Source: JAJFUV01 sp964384215
Lineage (GTDB): Bacteria > Acidobacteriota > Terriglobia > Bryobacterales > Bryobacteraceae
Direction: 5' to 3'
Assembly: GCA_964384215.1 (NCBI GenBank)
Contig: CAYLLB010000024.1
Coordinates: forward strand, 17,051 to 81,050
DNA length: 64,000 nt
The notes beneath the pieces are model-generated. The model had not been told where the DNA came from, ran no database searches, and saw only the letters and a program-made list of their open reading frames with translations. This document shows positions 1 through 8,857 of the stretch, piece after piece. Position numbers and translations under genes: made by a program. The stretch's first letter is position 1. Every line of letters begins with the position of its first letter.

Positions 1-1133
1 ATTATGAGCGCAAGCAAACTCTGGTGAATGCCGAGCGCTTCACCACCCGGGAACTGAAGGAACTGGAAAGCAAGATCCTGGAAGCCGAGGAGAAGATCCT
101 CGACATCGAGCGGCGAATCTTCGCCGAAGTCCGTACGGCAACTGCCGAGTGCGCGACGCGCATCCGCGCGACCGCCCAGGCGGTGGCCGAACTGGACGTC
201 GCCGCGGCGCTGGCGCAGGTGGCCGTCGAGAACCGTTACTGCCGGCCGCATTTCTCCGATTCGGGCGAAATGCGCATCGCCGCCGGCCGCCATCCGGTGA
301 TCGAAAAGCTCGCCGAGCGGGAGGCCACGCGTTTCATTCCCAACGACCTGTACCTCAACGGCAAGGAGTTCATCGCCGTCATCACCGGCCCCAACATGGG
401 CGGCAAGTCCACCTATCTGCGTCAGGCCGCGCTGATCGCCGTGATGGCGCAGACCGGCTCCTTCGTCCCGGCCGAGGACGCGTTGCTGCCCGTCATCGAC
501 AGGGTCTACACGCGAATCGGCGCGAGCGACAACTTGGCGCGCGGCCGCTCCACGTTCATGGTGGAGATGACCGAGACGGCAGTGATTCTGAACACGGCGA
601 CCAGCCGGAGCCTGGTGGTGCTCGACGAGATCGGCCGCGGCACGGCGACCTATGACGGGTTGGCGCTCGCATGGGCCGTCATCGAGTACCTCCACGAACA
701 CACGCGCGCCAAGACGCTTTTCGCCACGCATTATCACGAGCTCACCGAGCTTGCCGGACAACTTGAAGGCGTGTGCAACCTGCATGTCTCGGTGAAGGAG
801 TCCGGCACCCAGATCATCTTCCTGCGCAAGGTCGAACCGGGCAGCGCCGACCGTAGCTACGGGATCGAGGTGGCGCGGCTGGCAGCCCTGCCCGAGCAGG
901 TGATCGAACGGGCGCGTGAGATCCTCACGCGGCACGAAAAGAGCGGGCACGAGGTGAGCGAGGAACTCACGCCGCGCAAGCGGCGCCGCGAATCACCGCT
1001 GCAGATCCAGCTTTTCGAGCCCGTGAACCATCAGATCGCCGAGCGCATCCGCAACCTGAAGCTGGACGAACTGCGCCCCATCGAGGCATTGCAGTTGCTC
1101 AGCGACTTGCAGGAGGAGTTGAAGCGGCAATGA
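1..1133 (+). CDS. mutS: DNA mismatch repair protein MutS, C-terminal part (cut by window edge)
   Basis: The reading frame is already open at base 3 and begins in the clamp/core region (YERKQTLVNAERF), so the gene starts outside the window and about 377 residues are visible. The part present is the coiled-coil end of the core followed by the ABC-type ATPase: Walker A GPNMGGKS, then the N-2/Walker B segment LVVLDEIGRGTATYDG and a FATHYHEL switch. MutS binds base mismatches as a dimer and uses ATP to recruit MutL. The tail carries the usual C-terminal segment (QIQLFEP...LDELRPIEALQLL). The TGA stop overlaps the ATG of the next gene (ATGA), which suggests coupled translation with anmK. The identity is secure; only the N-terminus is unseen. 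Confidence 0.97.
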   Translation, partial: YERKQTLVNAERFTTRELKELESKILEAEEKILDIERRIFAEVRTATAECATRIRATAQAVAELDVAAALAQVAVENRYCRPHFSDSGEMRIAAGRHPVIEKLAEREATRFIPNDLYLNGKEFIAVITGPNMGGKSTYLRQAALIAVMAQTGSFVPAEDALLPVIDRVYTRIGASDNLARGRSTFMVEMTETAVILNTATSRSLVVLDEIGRGTATYDGLALAWAVIEYLHEHTRAKTLFATHYHELTELAGQLEGVCNLHVSVKESGTQIIFLRKVEPGSADRSYGIEVARLAALPEQVIERAREILTRHEKSGHEVSEELTPRKRRRESPLQIQLFEPVNHQIAERIRNLKLDELRPIEALQLLSDLQEELKRQ

Positions 1134-2221
1134 GAATCGCGGGCCTGATGAGCGGCACTTCGCTCGACGGAATCGACGTGGCCATCGTCGATATCGCGAG
1201 TGGGCGCCACCGGATGGTGAGTTTCACCACCCGGCCGTACCCGGCGTGCGTGCGCGAAATGATCCTGGGAGTGTCGAACACGGAAGCGCACACTCGGGAG
1301 ATCGCCCGGCTGAACGTCCTGCTCGGCGAGTTGTACGCCGAGGCGATCCTTCATGCCGGCGTGCCGCTCTCATCGATCGATTTGGTCGGCTGCCACGGCC
1401 AGACCATCTATCACGAGGGCGGCGTCGCTACGCTGCAAATCGGGGAAGCCGCGGTGATCGCCGAGCGCCTCCGCAAACCGGTGGTGTCCGATTTCCGCCC
1501 GCGCGACATTGCCGCTGGAGGACAGGGCGCGCCGCTGGTGCCGTACGTCGACTATCTGCTTTTCAAGAACGCACGCAAAGGGCGCGTCGTACTGAATATC
1601 GGCGGCATTGCCAACGTTACGGCGATCCCGGCTAAGGGCGCGAGCGAAGATGTCATCGCCTTCGATACCGGCCCCGGCAACATGGTGGTGGACGCGCTGG
1701 TAAGCCGGCACACGCACGGTAGAAAAACTTTCGATCGCGACGGGCATTTCGCCGGACGCGGGAAGGTGGACGCGAAGCTGCTGCGGCGGCTGCTCGACGA
1801 TCCTTACTATCGCGGCCGCCCGCCGAAGTCGGCCGGCCGCGAGCAGTACGGCGTTGAGTTCATCGAGCGCCTCGACCGGGCGGGCCTGAGTTTCTTCGAT
1901 GAAGTGGCCACGGCCACGGCGCTCACGGCGGCATCGATCGCGGAAGGCGTGCGGCGCTGGGTGACGCCGAAGTTCGCCGTGCAGGAGTTGATCGTCAGCG
2001 GAGGCGGCGCGCATAATCCGCGCATGATGGCGTACCTGGCCGCCTTTCTTAAAGGCGTGCGCGTCACCACCTCGGCTGAATTCGGGATCGGCGTGGACGC
2101 CAAGGAGGCTATCGCCTTCGCGCTGTTGGCTTACGAGACTTGGCGCGGGCGGACGGGCAACCTGCCCTCGGCCACCGGCGCGCGGCGCCCGGTCATCCTC
2201 GGCAAAATCACCCCTGCTTGA
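1130..2221 (+). CDS. anmK: Anhydro-N-acetylmuramic acid kinase
   Basis: AnmK phosphorylates and hydrolyses 1,6-anhydro-MurNAc to MurNAc-6-phosphate during recycling of cell-wall peptides and sugars in the cytoplasm. The 363-residue product has the family length and signatures: an N-terminal phosphate-binding GLMSGTSLDGIDVA, GCHGQTIYH near residue 85, the FDTGPGNMVVDAL motif near residue 178, and a C-terminal SGGGAHNPRMM. The ATG start overlaps the mutS stop by ATGA, so the start is fixed by position as well as by the motif right after it. No MurNAc-6-P etherase gene is visible nearby. Confidence 0.96.
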   Translation: MRIAGLMSGTSLDGIDVAIVDIASGRHRMVSFTTRPYPACVREMILGVSNTEAHTREIARLNVLLGELYAEAILHAGVPLSSIDLVGCHGQTIYHEGGVATLQIGEAAVIAERLRKPVVSDFRPRDIAAGGQGAPLVPYVDYLLFKNARKGRVVLNIGGIANVTAIPAKGASEDVIAFDTGPGNMVVDALVSRHTHGRKTFDRDGHFAGRGKVDAKLLRRLLDDPYYRGRPPKSAGREQYGVEFIERLDRAGLSFFDEVATATALTAASIAEGVRRWVTPKFAVQELIVSGGGAHNPRMMAYLAAFLKGVRVTTSAEFGIGVDAKEAIAFALLAYETWRGRTGNLPSATGARRPVILGKITPA

Positions 2222-2241
2222 GCTTGTGGCAGAGTAGGTGT

Positions 2242-2877
2242 ATGCGATCTTTCCTACCCCTGCTTGCACTGTCATATCTGGCCGCGGCAAGTCTTCCCGC
2301 CCAGGTCCGCCCGCCTCTGTTCTTCCGGGAAGACTGGAAAGAAATTCCCGCCGCCACGCCCGTCACACAGGAGCACGTAGGTCATCCTGACCTGATCCTT
2401 TCGCTGTACGGGCCGGGCAAGCTGGGCATCAAGAAGAGCCATCACGAAAAGCCCGCCGACGATCCTTATTACATTTGGTTTGGGCAGTGCGACGGCAACT
2501 GCGCGCTCAGCCTCCGCCACAAGACTTCTTACGTGGATCTGACCGGCCAGGCCAAGGTGCGCTGGCGCTCGAAGCAGGCCGGGTTCCGCCATGCGCGCCT
2601 CGTCATCAAGCTGGCGGACGGCACATGGCTGGTGAGCGATGTTTCCGACGGCCCCTCGGGCGACTGGCGCGAATTCGAGTTCATCATTTCCGATATCCAC
2701 TGGCGCAGGCTGGACATCAACAAAGTAATCGAAGGCAAGTGGGTCGAGAAACCCGATTTATCGAAAGTGGACGAGATCGGCTGGACCGACCTGATGCCGG
2801 GTGGGGCGAGCGACGCCTGTACGCGCATCGACTGGATCGAAGTCTACGGCCGCCCGGTCCCGCGCAAAGCGCAGTAG
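2242..2877 (+). CDS. Secreted protein of unknown function
   Basis: The 211-residue product starts with a clear Sec signal peptide (MRSFLPLLALSYLAAASLPAQ, cleavage likely after AQ). The frame is open further upstream, but the ATG at 2242 places the signal peptide at the N-terminus. The mature part is rich in Trp and Asp and looks like a beta-sandwich: alternating strands such as KVRWRSKQAGFRHARLVIKL and a terminal RIDWIEVYGRPV, similar in feel to carbohydrate-binding or galactose-binding-like domains. That resemblance is an impression, not an assignment. Two cysteines lie close together in GQCDGNCAL. It lies 20 bases after anmK on the same strand, so it may be cotranscribed, and is convergent with hemB. 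Confidence 0.75.
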   Translation: MRSFLPLLALSYLAAASLPAQVRPPLFFREDWKEIPAATPVTQEHVGHPDLILSLYGPGKLGIKKSHHEKPADDPYYIWFGQCDGNCALSLRHKTSYVDLTGQAKVRWRSKQAGFRHARLVIKLADGTWLVSDVSDGPSGDWREFEFIISDIHWRRLDINKVIEGKWVEKPDLSKVDEIGWTDLMPGGASDACTRIDWIEVYGRPVPRKAQ

Positions 2878-2889
2878 CGCTTGGATGTT

Positions 2890-3861
2890 CTATCCGAGCA
2901 CTCGCGCGGCGTCCTTGGCGAAGTACGTGAGGATGATGCCGGCCCCCGCGCGGCGGATCGAGGTCAGCGATTCCATCATGGCGCGCTCGCGGTCCAGCCA
3001 GCCGCGCTGGGCGGCAGCTACGATCATGCTGAACTCGCCGCTCACCTGGTAGGCGGCGATGGGCAGATCGAAGCGGTCCCGGGCCATACGGATCAGATCG
3101 AGGTACGGCATGGCCGGTTTCACCATGACCATGTCCGCGCCTTCCTCGATGTCCAGTTCGATCTCGCGCATGGCCTCGCGCGCGTTGGCCGGGTCCATCT
3201 GGTAGCTGCGGCGGTCGCCGAACTGCGGCGCCGATTCGGCGGCTTCGCGGAACGGGCCATAGAACACCGAGGCGAACTTCGCGGCATAGGCGAGGATGGG
3301 CGTCTTGGCGAAACCAGCCTCATCGAGCGCTCTGCGGATGGCCGCCACACGCCCGTCCATCATGTCCGAAGGCGCAACGATGTCGGCCCCGGCGCGCGCG
3401 TGGGATACGGCCGAACGGGCCAGCCATTCGAGTGTCTGGTCGTTATCGACATCCCCGTCGACGATCTTGCCGCAGTGGCCGTGGCTGGTGTACTCGCAAT
3501 TGCAGACATCGGTCGCCACTACGAGCTTGGAGCACTCCCGCTTGATGGCACGCACGGCGCGCTGCACGATGCCCTGGTCGTCATAGGCGCCCGAGGCCAT
3601 CTCATCTTTCTTCTCGGGAATGCCGAAGAGGATGACGCCGCCGATGCCCAGCGATTCCACTTCGGCGCACTCGGCCACCAGCATGTCGATCGACATCTGA
3701 TAGTTGCCCGGCATGGCGCCGATCTCTCGCTTGACACCCTCGCCCGGACAGGCAAACAACGGCAGGATGAAGCCGGCCGGATCCAGACTCGTTTCGCGCA
3801 CCATGCGGCGCAGGCTCTCGGTCGCGCGCAGCCTTCTCATGCGGTTCACAGGGAATGCCAT
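2890..3861 (-). CDS. hemB: Delta-aminolevulinic acid dehydratase (porphobilinogen synthase)
   Basis: HemB condenses two 5-aminolevulinate molecules to porphobilinogen in heme biosynthesis. The product is 323 residues with the start at MAFPVNRMRRLR; the frame extends 21 codons further upstream, but that would run past the family's N-terminus. The zinc-site motif ATDVCNCEYTSHGHCG keeps all three cysteines, so this is the zinc-dependent type. Both Schiff-base lysines are present (AAKFASVFYGPFREA and VMVKPAMPYLD). It is the only minus-strand gene in the housekeeping block and its start faces the acylphosphatase gene across about 35 bases. Confidence 0.97.
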   Translation of the reverse strand: MAFPVNRMRRLRATESLRRMVRETSLDPAGFILPLFACPGEGVKREIGAMPGNYQMSIDMLVAECAEVESLGIGGVILFGIPEKKDEMASGAYDDQGIVQRAVRAIKRECSKLVVATDVCNCEYTSHGHCGKIVDGDVDNDQTLEWLARSAVSHARAGADIVAPSDMMDGRVAAIRRALDEAGFAKTPILAYAAKFASVFYGPFREAAESAPQFGDRRSYQMDPANAREAMREIELDIEEGADMVMVKPAMPYLDLIRMARDRFDLPIAAYQVSGEFSMIVAAAQRGWLDRERAMMESLTSIRRAGAGIILTYFAKDAARVLG

Positions 3862-3896
3862 ATGCAAGGATTGTAGCGCGCCATAATGAAAAAGAC

Positions 3897-4196
3897 GTGC
3901 CAAAGAGAGAGAACTCAGAACCACTGCTGGCGCGCCGCTACTTCATCCGCGGGCGCGTGCAAGGCGTAGGCTTCCGGTATTTTGTCGAGCGCGTCGCCGC
4001 CGAGCTTCAACTCACGGGGTTCACGCGAAACCTGGACGACGGCCGCGTGGAGGTATACGCCGTGGGCACCGCCGGCCAGCTTTCCGACCTGGCCGGGTAC
4101 CTGTGGAAGGGCCCGCGGTGGAGCGACGTGCGCGGCGTCGATGAGCAGGAAGCCGCAGTGCTAAAATACAGGGGATTTTTCATCGAGCACTCATGA
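3897..4196 (+). CDS. acyP: Acylphosphatase
   Basis: A small cytoplasmic enzyme that hydrolyses carboxyl-phosphate bonds. The signature IRGRVQGVGFRYFVERVA carries the phosphate-binding loop and catalytic Arg, and FTRNLDDGRVEVYA carries the catalytic Asn. With a GTG start at 3897 it has 99 residues, close to the usual 90-100. An ATG at 3855 in the same frame would overlap the hemB start, so GTG is preferred, though no strong ribosome binding site decides it. The TGA overlaps the apt ATG (ATGA), indicating coupled translation. Confidence 0.9.
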   Translation: MPKRENSEPLLARRYFIRGRVQGVGFRYFVERVAAELQLTGFTRNLDDGRVEVYAVGTAGQLSDLAGYLWKGPRWSDVRGVDEQEAAVLKYRGFFIEHS

Positions 4197-4714
4197 CGGA
4201 TCTCAAGAAGCTCATTCGTGAAGTTCCCGACTTCCCCAAGCCGGGTATCCTGTTTTATGACATCACCACGCTTTTGAAAGACCCGGCGGGATTCGCCGCC
4301 GTGATCGACGCTTTCAAGAAGCGCTACGCCGGCGTGAAAGTAGACAAGGTCGTCGGCATCGAGGCGCGCGGCTTCATCTTCGCGCCCGCCCTGGCCTACG
4401 CCATCGGCGCCGGTTTCGTTCCCGTGCGCAAGCCCGGTAAACTGCCGGCCGAGACCGTCCGCCAGGAGTACGCGCTCGAATATGGCACCGATATGGTGGA
4501 GATCCACAAGGACGCCATCGCGCCCGGCGAGATCATCCTGATCGTCGACGACTTGCTGGCTACCGGAGGCACGGCTGCGGCCGTTTCCAAGCTCGTCGAG
4601 AAGCTGGGCGGCAAGGTGGCGGGCCTAGGGTTCGTCGTCGAGTTGGACTTTCTGCGCGGGCGCGACAAGCTGGCAGGGTACGACGTTTTCTCCCTGTTGA
4701 ACTACGACAAATGA
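4193..4714 (+). CDS. apt: Adenine phosphoribosyltransferase
   Basis: Apt converts adenine plus PRPP to AMP (purine salvage). The 173-residue product has the family length. It shows the N-terminal FPKPGILFYDITTLL segment, the EARGFIFAPALAYA region, and the PRPP-binding motif ILIVDDLLATGGTAAA near residue 110. It overlaps the acylphosphatase gene upstream and ispE downstream by ATGA, so three genes form one tight translational unit. PRPP for this reaction is made by Prs, encoded just downstream. Confidence 0.97.
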   Translation: MTDLKKLIREVPDFPKPGILFYDITTLLKDPAGFAAVIDAFKKRYAGVKVDKVVGIEARGFIFAPALAYAIGAGFVPVRKPGKLPAETVRQEYALEYGTDMVEIHKDAIAPGEIILIVDDLLATGGTAAAVSKLVEKLGGKVAGLGFVVELDFLRGRDKLAGYDVFSLLNYDK

Positions 4715-5688
4715 GCACGGAGCCCCGCCGGGCCCGCTTGCGGGCGCTGGCCAAAATCAACCTGGGCCTGCGGGTGCTTCATAAGCGCGGCGATGGTTTC
4801 CACGAGCTGCGCACCGTCTTCCAGACCATCTCGTTAGCCGACACGCTCGACGTGGAATTCGAGCCGTCGCGCCGCACCTCCATAGAACTTACCGGCTGCG
4901 ACGAGATCGCCGACAACCTGGTGGTGCGCGCGGCACGGGCCGCGATGGATGCAATGAAAACGACCGGCAGGGTCCGCTTTCATCTGGTCAAGCGGATTCC
5001 GATGGGCGCCGGGCTGGGCGGAGGATCGAGCGACGCCGCCGCGGTACTGCTGGCGCTGCCGGTGCTCGCCGGCCGCGAAATGGCGCCGGACGAGATGATC
5101 GCGCTGGGAGCGCGGTTGGGCAGCGACGTGCCGTACTTCTTCCTGGGCGGAACCGCGCTCGGTTTGGGACGCGGGACTGAGCTGTATCCGCTGCCGGAAA
5201 CGCCCGCCGCACCGCTGGTCCTGGTAGCCCCGGCGATTCACGTATCCACCGCGGAAGCCTACCGCGCACTGGACCTTGGTTTGACATCCGATGTTGAACA
5301 AAATATGATAGATAGTTTCCAGTCCCGCGTTTGGTCCGTGGGGCATGGAATGTCCAAGGGCAGCTCCGCGGGAGTTCTGGGCAACGACTTTGAAGGCGTC
5401 GTTTTTGATCGGCATCCCGAACTGAGAACGCTGAAGAGGAAGTTGCTGCGGCTAGGGGCGCGGGCGGCCATGATGACTGGGAGTGGTTCTGCGCTGTTCG
5501 GGCTTTTCGACAGCCGGAAGGATGCCGCGCGGGTCCTTCCCTCCTTCGGACGGGAGAAGGCGTATTCGGTCACGATGGTGAGCCGTGCGCGATACCGCGC
5601 CATGTGGCAGCGCCAGATGGCGGCGCATTGCGTAGAGAGGATATGGCCGCTCCGAAGCCGGCACTTGAGAAGATGCATGATCGTCTGA
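4711..5688 (+). CDS. ispE: 4-diphosphocytidyl-2-C-methyl-D-erythritol kinase
   Basis: IspE phosphorylates CDP-methylerythritol in the non-mevalonate isoprenoid pathway. It is a GHMP kinase: AKINLGLRVLHKRGDGFHEL at the N-terminus, the ATP loop PMGAGLGGGSSDAAAVL near residue 100, and MTGSGSALFGLF near residue 250. At 325 residues it is about 35 longer than usual; the basic tail beyond MVSRARYRAMWQ has no obvious function and overlaps the start of prs by 46 bases in another frame. The ATG overlaps the apt stop (ATGA). Confidence 0.95.
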   Translation: MSTEPRRARLRALAKINLGLRVLHKRGDGFHELRTVFQTISLADTLDVEFEPSRRTSIELTGCDEIADNLVVRAARAAMDAMKTTGRVRFHLVKRIPMGAGLGGGSSDAAAVLLALPVLAGREMAPDEMIALGARLGSDVPYFFLGGTALGLGRGTELYPLPETPAAPLVLVAPAIHVSTAEAYRALDLGLTSDVEQNMIDSFQSRVWSVGHGMSKGSSAGVLGNDFEGVVFDRHPELRTLKRKLLRLGARAAMMTGSGSALFGLFDSRKDAARVLPSFGREKAYSVTMVSRARYRAMWQRQMAAHCVERIWPLRSRHLRRCMIV

Positions 5689-6614
5689 AAGTTTTCACGG
5701 GGAATGCCAATCCGGCGTTGGCCGCGGAGATCTGCGCCGCGCTTGGCACACCGTTAGGAGCGTCCTCCGTGAAGCGTTTCTCGGACGGCGAGATTTACCT
5801 GCAGATCCAGGAGAACGTGCGCGGCGCGGACGTCTTCGTGGTGCAGCCGACCTCGACGCCGGTGGAGCGCCACTTGATGGAACTGCTGCTCATGATCGAC
5901 GCGCTCAAGCGCGCCTCGGCCGAGCGCATCACCGCCGTGCTGCCCTATTACGGATATGCGCGGCAGGACCGTAAGGACAAGCCGCGGGTTCCCATCTCGG
6001 CCAAGCTGGTTGCGGGGCTGCTGGAGAAAGCCGGCGCAAACCGCATTTTGGCGCTGGATCTGCACGCCGCACAGTTGCAGGGATTCTTCGACATCCCGGT
6101 GGACCACCTGTTCGCGGCTCCTGTCCTGATCGAGTATTTCAAGACGCAAGGGCTGCCGGATCTGACTGTGGTAAGCCCCGACGCCGGCGGCGTCGAGCGG
6201 GCGCGCGCCTTCGCCAAGCGGCTCAGCGCGCCGCTGGCCATCATCGACAAGCGTCGTTTGGAAGCCAACGTGGCCGAGGTGATGCACATCATCGGCGACG
6301 TGGAAGGGCGGAACTGCCTGATCGTCGACGACCTGATCGACACGGCGGGCACCCTGGGCAAGGCGGCGGATGCCCTGCTGCGCCAGGGAGCTGTTTCGGT
6401 AACGGCTTGCGCCACGCACGCGGTGTTGAGCGGCCCGGCGGTGGAAAGAATCGGGTCTTCGCACCTGAAGGAAGTCGTGTTGACTAATTCCATCCCGCTC
6501 AAGGAAGAAGCCCGCAAGTGCCCGCGGATTCGGGTTCTCTCGGTGGCTGAACTTCTTGCGCGGGCCATACAGTCGATTCACGAGGAGACCAGCGTCAGCA
6601 CATTGTTCGTTTGA
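5643..6614 (+). CDS. prs: Ribose-phosphate pyrophosphokinase (PRPP synthetase)
   Basis: Prs makes PRPP from ribose-5-phosphate and ATP for nucleotide, His and Trp synthesis. The 323-residue product has the class I features: FSDGEIYLQIQENVRGADVF near the N-terminus, the flexible-loop region YYGYARQDRKDKPR, the metal and ATP segment ALDLHAAQLQGFFDIPVDHL, VVSPDAGGVERA, and the ribose-5-P loop CLIVDDLIDTAGTL. The start at 5643 is supported by GAGAGG just upstream; an upstream ATG at 5604 in the same frame would add residues with no family match. The pairing ispE-prs followed by rplY and pth is widespread in bacteria. Confidence 0.97.
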   Translation: MAAPKPALEKMHDRLKVFTGNANPALAAEICAALGTPLGASSVKRFSDGEIYLQIQENVRGADVFVVQPTSTPVERHLMELLLMIDALKRASAERITAVLPYYGYARQDRKDKPRVPISAKLVAGLLEKAGANRILALDLHAAQLQGFFDIPVDHLFAAPVLIEYFKTQGLPDLTVVSPDAGGVERARAFAKRLSAPLAIIDKRRLEANVAEVMHIIGDVEGRNCLIVDDLIDTAGTLGKAADALLRQGAVSVTACATHAVLSGPAVERIGSSHLKEVVLTNSIPLKEEARKCPRIRVLSVAELLARAIQSIHEETSVSTLFV

Positions 6615-6684
6615 GCTCTAGAAAGGCGCAGGGTTCCGTGGCCGCCGCGATCGCAATGGCTACGCCCCGGCGAAAGGAAAAGGA

Positions 6685-7371
6685 ATGAAGAAGGACATTA
6701 CGATCAACGCCGAATTGCGTGAGACACGCGGGAAGAACGAAGCTCGCCGTCTACGCGCCAAAGGCGCGATTCCCGCCGTGGTGTACGGCGGCAAAGAAGA
6801 TGCCATCGCGGTTTCGGTGGATCCCAGGCAGGTGGTCCGCATCCTGCACAGCAAGAGCGGATTCAACACGATTTTCAACGTGGCCATTCAGGGCTTGGCT
6901 ACAACGCCGGCCATGCTGGTCGATTGGCAAAGCGATCCGATCAAGGGCAACCTGTTGCACGCCGACATGAAGCGCATTGATTTGAATGCCCGCATCACGG
7001 TGGCTGTCCCGGTGCAAATCGTCGGCGAAGCCAAGGGCGTCAAACAGGAAGGTGGTCTGCTCGAAGTGGTGACCCGCGAGGTCCAAATCGAGTGCCTGCC
7101 GGACGAGATTCCGGAAAGCTTCGTTGTCGATGTCTCCGAGTTGGCGATGGGCCAGGCCAAGCGTGCCGGCGACCTGGAACTCACAGGTTCCATGAAGCTG
7201 GTGAGCCAACCGGAGTCGGTCCTGGCGCACGTGGTGATGCTGCGTGTCGAAGAAGCAGCGCCTGGCGCCGCCGAAGTTGTCGCAGGCGCCGAAGCCGCGC
7301 AGGCCGAGCCCGAGGTCATCAAGAGCGGCAAGAAGGAAGAGGAAGGAGAGGCAGGGGCCGAGAAGAAGTAG
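6685..7371 (+). CDS. rplY: 50S ribosomal protein L25 (CTC/TL5 type)
   Basis: L25 binds 5S rRNA in the large ribosomal subunit. The 228-residue product is the long CTC form: an N-terminal L25 beta-barrel (ETRGKNEARRLRAKGAIPAV...YGG) and a second TL5 domain, ending in a low-complexity Ala/Glu/Lys tail. The start codon is preceded by AAAGGAAAAGGA, a good ribosome binding site. The 70-base gap after prs shows no obvious terminator, so it may be cotranscribed with prs and pth. Confidence 0.95.
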   Translation: MKKDITINAELRETRGKNEARRLRAKGAIPAVVYGGKEDAIAVSVDPRQVVRILHSKSGFNTIFNVAIQGLATTPAMLVDWQSDPIKGNLLHADMKRIDLNARITVAVPVQIVGEAKGVKQEGGLLEVVTREVQIECLPDEIPESFVVDVSELAMGQAKRAGDLELTGSMKLVSQPESVLAHVVMLRVEEAAPGAAEVVAGAEAAQAEPEVIKSGKKEEEGEAGAEKK

Positions 7372-7398
7372 TCCGGCTCTCTCCTCTGCACGAAATAT

Positions 7399-8037
7399 AT
7401 GCTGCCCGGCGAGGTTGTGGAGGCCGGCCCGGCGCCTTGCGGGCGACGGTGGCTTATAGCCGGCCTCGGCAATCCGGGCAGTCAGTACGAGAAGACCTGG
7501 CACAATCTGGGCTTCCTCGTACTGGACAGGTTGGCGGAATCGAACGGGTTGCGGTTTTCACGCCGCGAATGCCAGGCCTTGGTAGGATCTGGCAAACTCG
7601 CCGGGGCCGATGTATGGCTGGCGAAGCCGCAGACGTTCATGAATTTGAGCGGGTCGAGCCTGGCCCGGCTGCTGGAGAAGTACGAACTCGGGCCGGCCAA
7701 CCTGCTGTTGGTATACGACGATCTGGATCTGCCTTGGACGCATATCCGGATCAGGCCCAAAGGCTCCTCCGGGGGGCACAAGGGTGTGCAGTCTACGATC
7801 CGGGAGATCGGATCGAGCCAATTCGCCCGGGTTCGTTTGGGGATCCATCCCGGTCATGAGATCGGGGATGGGGCGGATTTTGTGCTCTCGCCCATACGGC
7901 GGGGGCAGGCAAAGGAGTTGGATGCACTGCTCGATGCAGCATCGCGGGCGGTGGAGTCCATAGTTTCCGAGGGCGTCGATAAGGCCATGGCGAAGTTCAA
8001 TCGCCGCGCTCCCGGATCAAAACTCGAGGAAGAATGA
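7399..8037 (+). CDS. pth: Peptidyl-tRNA hydrolase
   Basis: Pth releases tRNA from prematurely dropped peptidyl-tRNA. The core starts at WLIAGLGNPGSQYEKTWHNL, where the catalytic His lies in HNLGF, followed by KPQTFMNLSGSS and DDLDLPWTHIRIRPKGSSGG. The ATG at 7399 gives 212 residues with a 16-residue extension before the usual family start. No better-placed ATG exists, but a GTG or TTG within this extension could be the true start. Its TGA overlaps the rpsF ATG (ATGA). Confidence 0.94.
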   Translation: MLPGEVVEAGPAPCGRRWLIAGLGNPGSQYEKTWHNLGFLVLDRLAESNGLRFSRRECQALVGSGKLAGADVWLAKPQTFMNLSGSSLARLLEKYELGPANLLLVYDDLDLPWTHIRIRPKGSSGGHKGVQSTIREIGSSQFARVRLGIHPGHEIGDGADFVLSPIRRGQAKELDALLDAASRAVESIVSEGVDKAMAKFNRRAPGSKLEEE

Positions 8038-8471
8038 GAACTTACGAAGAGCTGTTCATTGTCCGGCCGGATGCGACCGACGAAGAGATCGATCCGTTTC
8101 TGGAACAATTCAAACAATTGATCACCGCCTCCGGCGGCGCCATCGAAAAAGTGGAGAAGTGGGGCGTCCGCAAGCTGGCCTATCGCGTTGCCAAACGCGA
8201 AGAGGGCTATTACATCCTGGTGGTGTTCAACGCGTCGCCGGCCACCGTGGTGGAGCTTGAGCGCCGGTTGCGCGTCGCCGACCTGGTCCTGAAGTTTCTC
8301 ACTGTGCGCATCGACGAGAAGCTGAAGTGGTTGGAAAAACGCAAAGTGGCGCGGGAGAAGCGCGCGCGCCGCAAGCCTGCCCTGGCCCCCAGCGCGCCGC
8401 CCGCAGCCCCGGCCGCGCCGGCTGTGCCGGAGCATGCTGCGCCGGGCGCACCTGGGGAGGCAGCGAAGTAA
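8034..8471 (+). CDS. rpsF: 30S ribosomal protein S6
   Basis: S6 is the small-subunit protein that pairs with S18 on the platform. The start MRTYEELFIVRPDATDEEI and the GGAIEKVEKWGVRKLAYRV region are typical. The 145-residue product has an Ala/Pro-rich tail from about residue 110 that is longer than in E. coli. It overlaps pth by ATGA. There is no ssb gene between rpsF and rpsR, unlike in many Firmicutes and some other bacteria. Confidence 0.97.
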   Translation: MRTYEELFIVRPDATDEEIDPFLEQFKQLITASGGAIEKVEKWGVRKLAYRVAKREEGYYILVVFNASPATVVELERRLRVADLVLKFLTVRIDEKLKWLEKRKVAREKRARRKPALAPSAPPAAPAAPAVPEHAAPGAPGEAAK

Positions 8472-8524
8472 TAGTCGCCTGAAGGCGGGTTTCCACCCGT
8501 CTTGGCGCCAGCAAGGAGAAACAT

Positions 8525-8827
8525 ATGGCAGAGATTAAGAGCGGTAGACCAGTGGCGGCATCCCAGCGGCCCACGGGCGGCGACAAAGCGATCATGACGC
8601 AGAAGAAGCAGTACTTCCGGCGTAAGAAGTTGTGCCGGTTCTGCGTGGACAAGGTCGACGACATCAACTACAAGGACGTGAAGCTGCTGTCGGCATTCAT
8701 TTCCGACCGCGGTAAGATTACCCCGCGCCGTATTTCGGGCGTCTGCACGCCGCACCAGCGGCGTCTGGCCGATGCGATCAAGCAAGCGCGCAACATCGCG
8801 CTGCTGCCGTTCGCGGCGGAAGTGTAG
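8525..8827 (+). CDS. rpsR: 30S ribosomal protein S18
   Basis: S18 forms a heterodimer with S6 on the small subunit. The 100-residue product keeps a zinc-ribbon set of ligands: CRFC near residue 40 and GVCTPHQR near residue 75, so it looks like the metal-binding form. The core sequence DINYKDVKLLSAFI and RRLADAIKQARNIALLPF is typical. The N-terminal 28 residues are a low-complexity extension. AAGGAG lies upstream of the ATG. Confidence 0.97.
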   Translation: MAEIKSGRPVAASQRPTGGDKAIMTQKKQYFRRKKLCRFCVDKVDDINYKDVKLLSAFISDRGKITPRRISGVCTPHQRRLADAIKQARNIALLPFAAEV

Positions 8828-8857
8828 TTCGCTCGAAGGAGAGTCGAAGGTAAAGCC

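Noticed and set aside
2881..3876. Open frame of 331 codons opposite hemB
   Set aside because: Shadow of hemB, whose active-site motifs leave no doubt about the coding strand.
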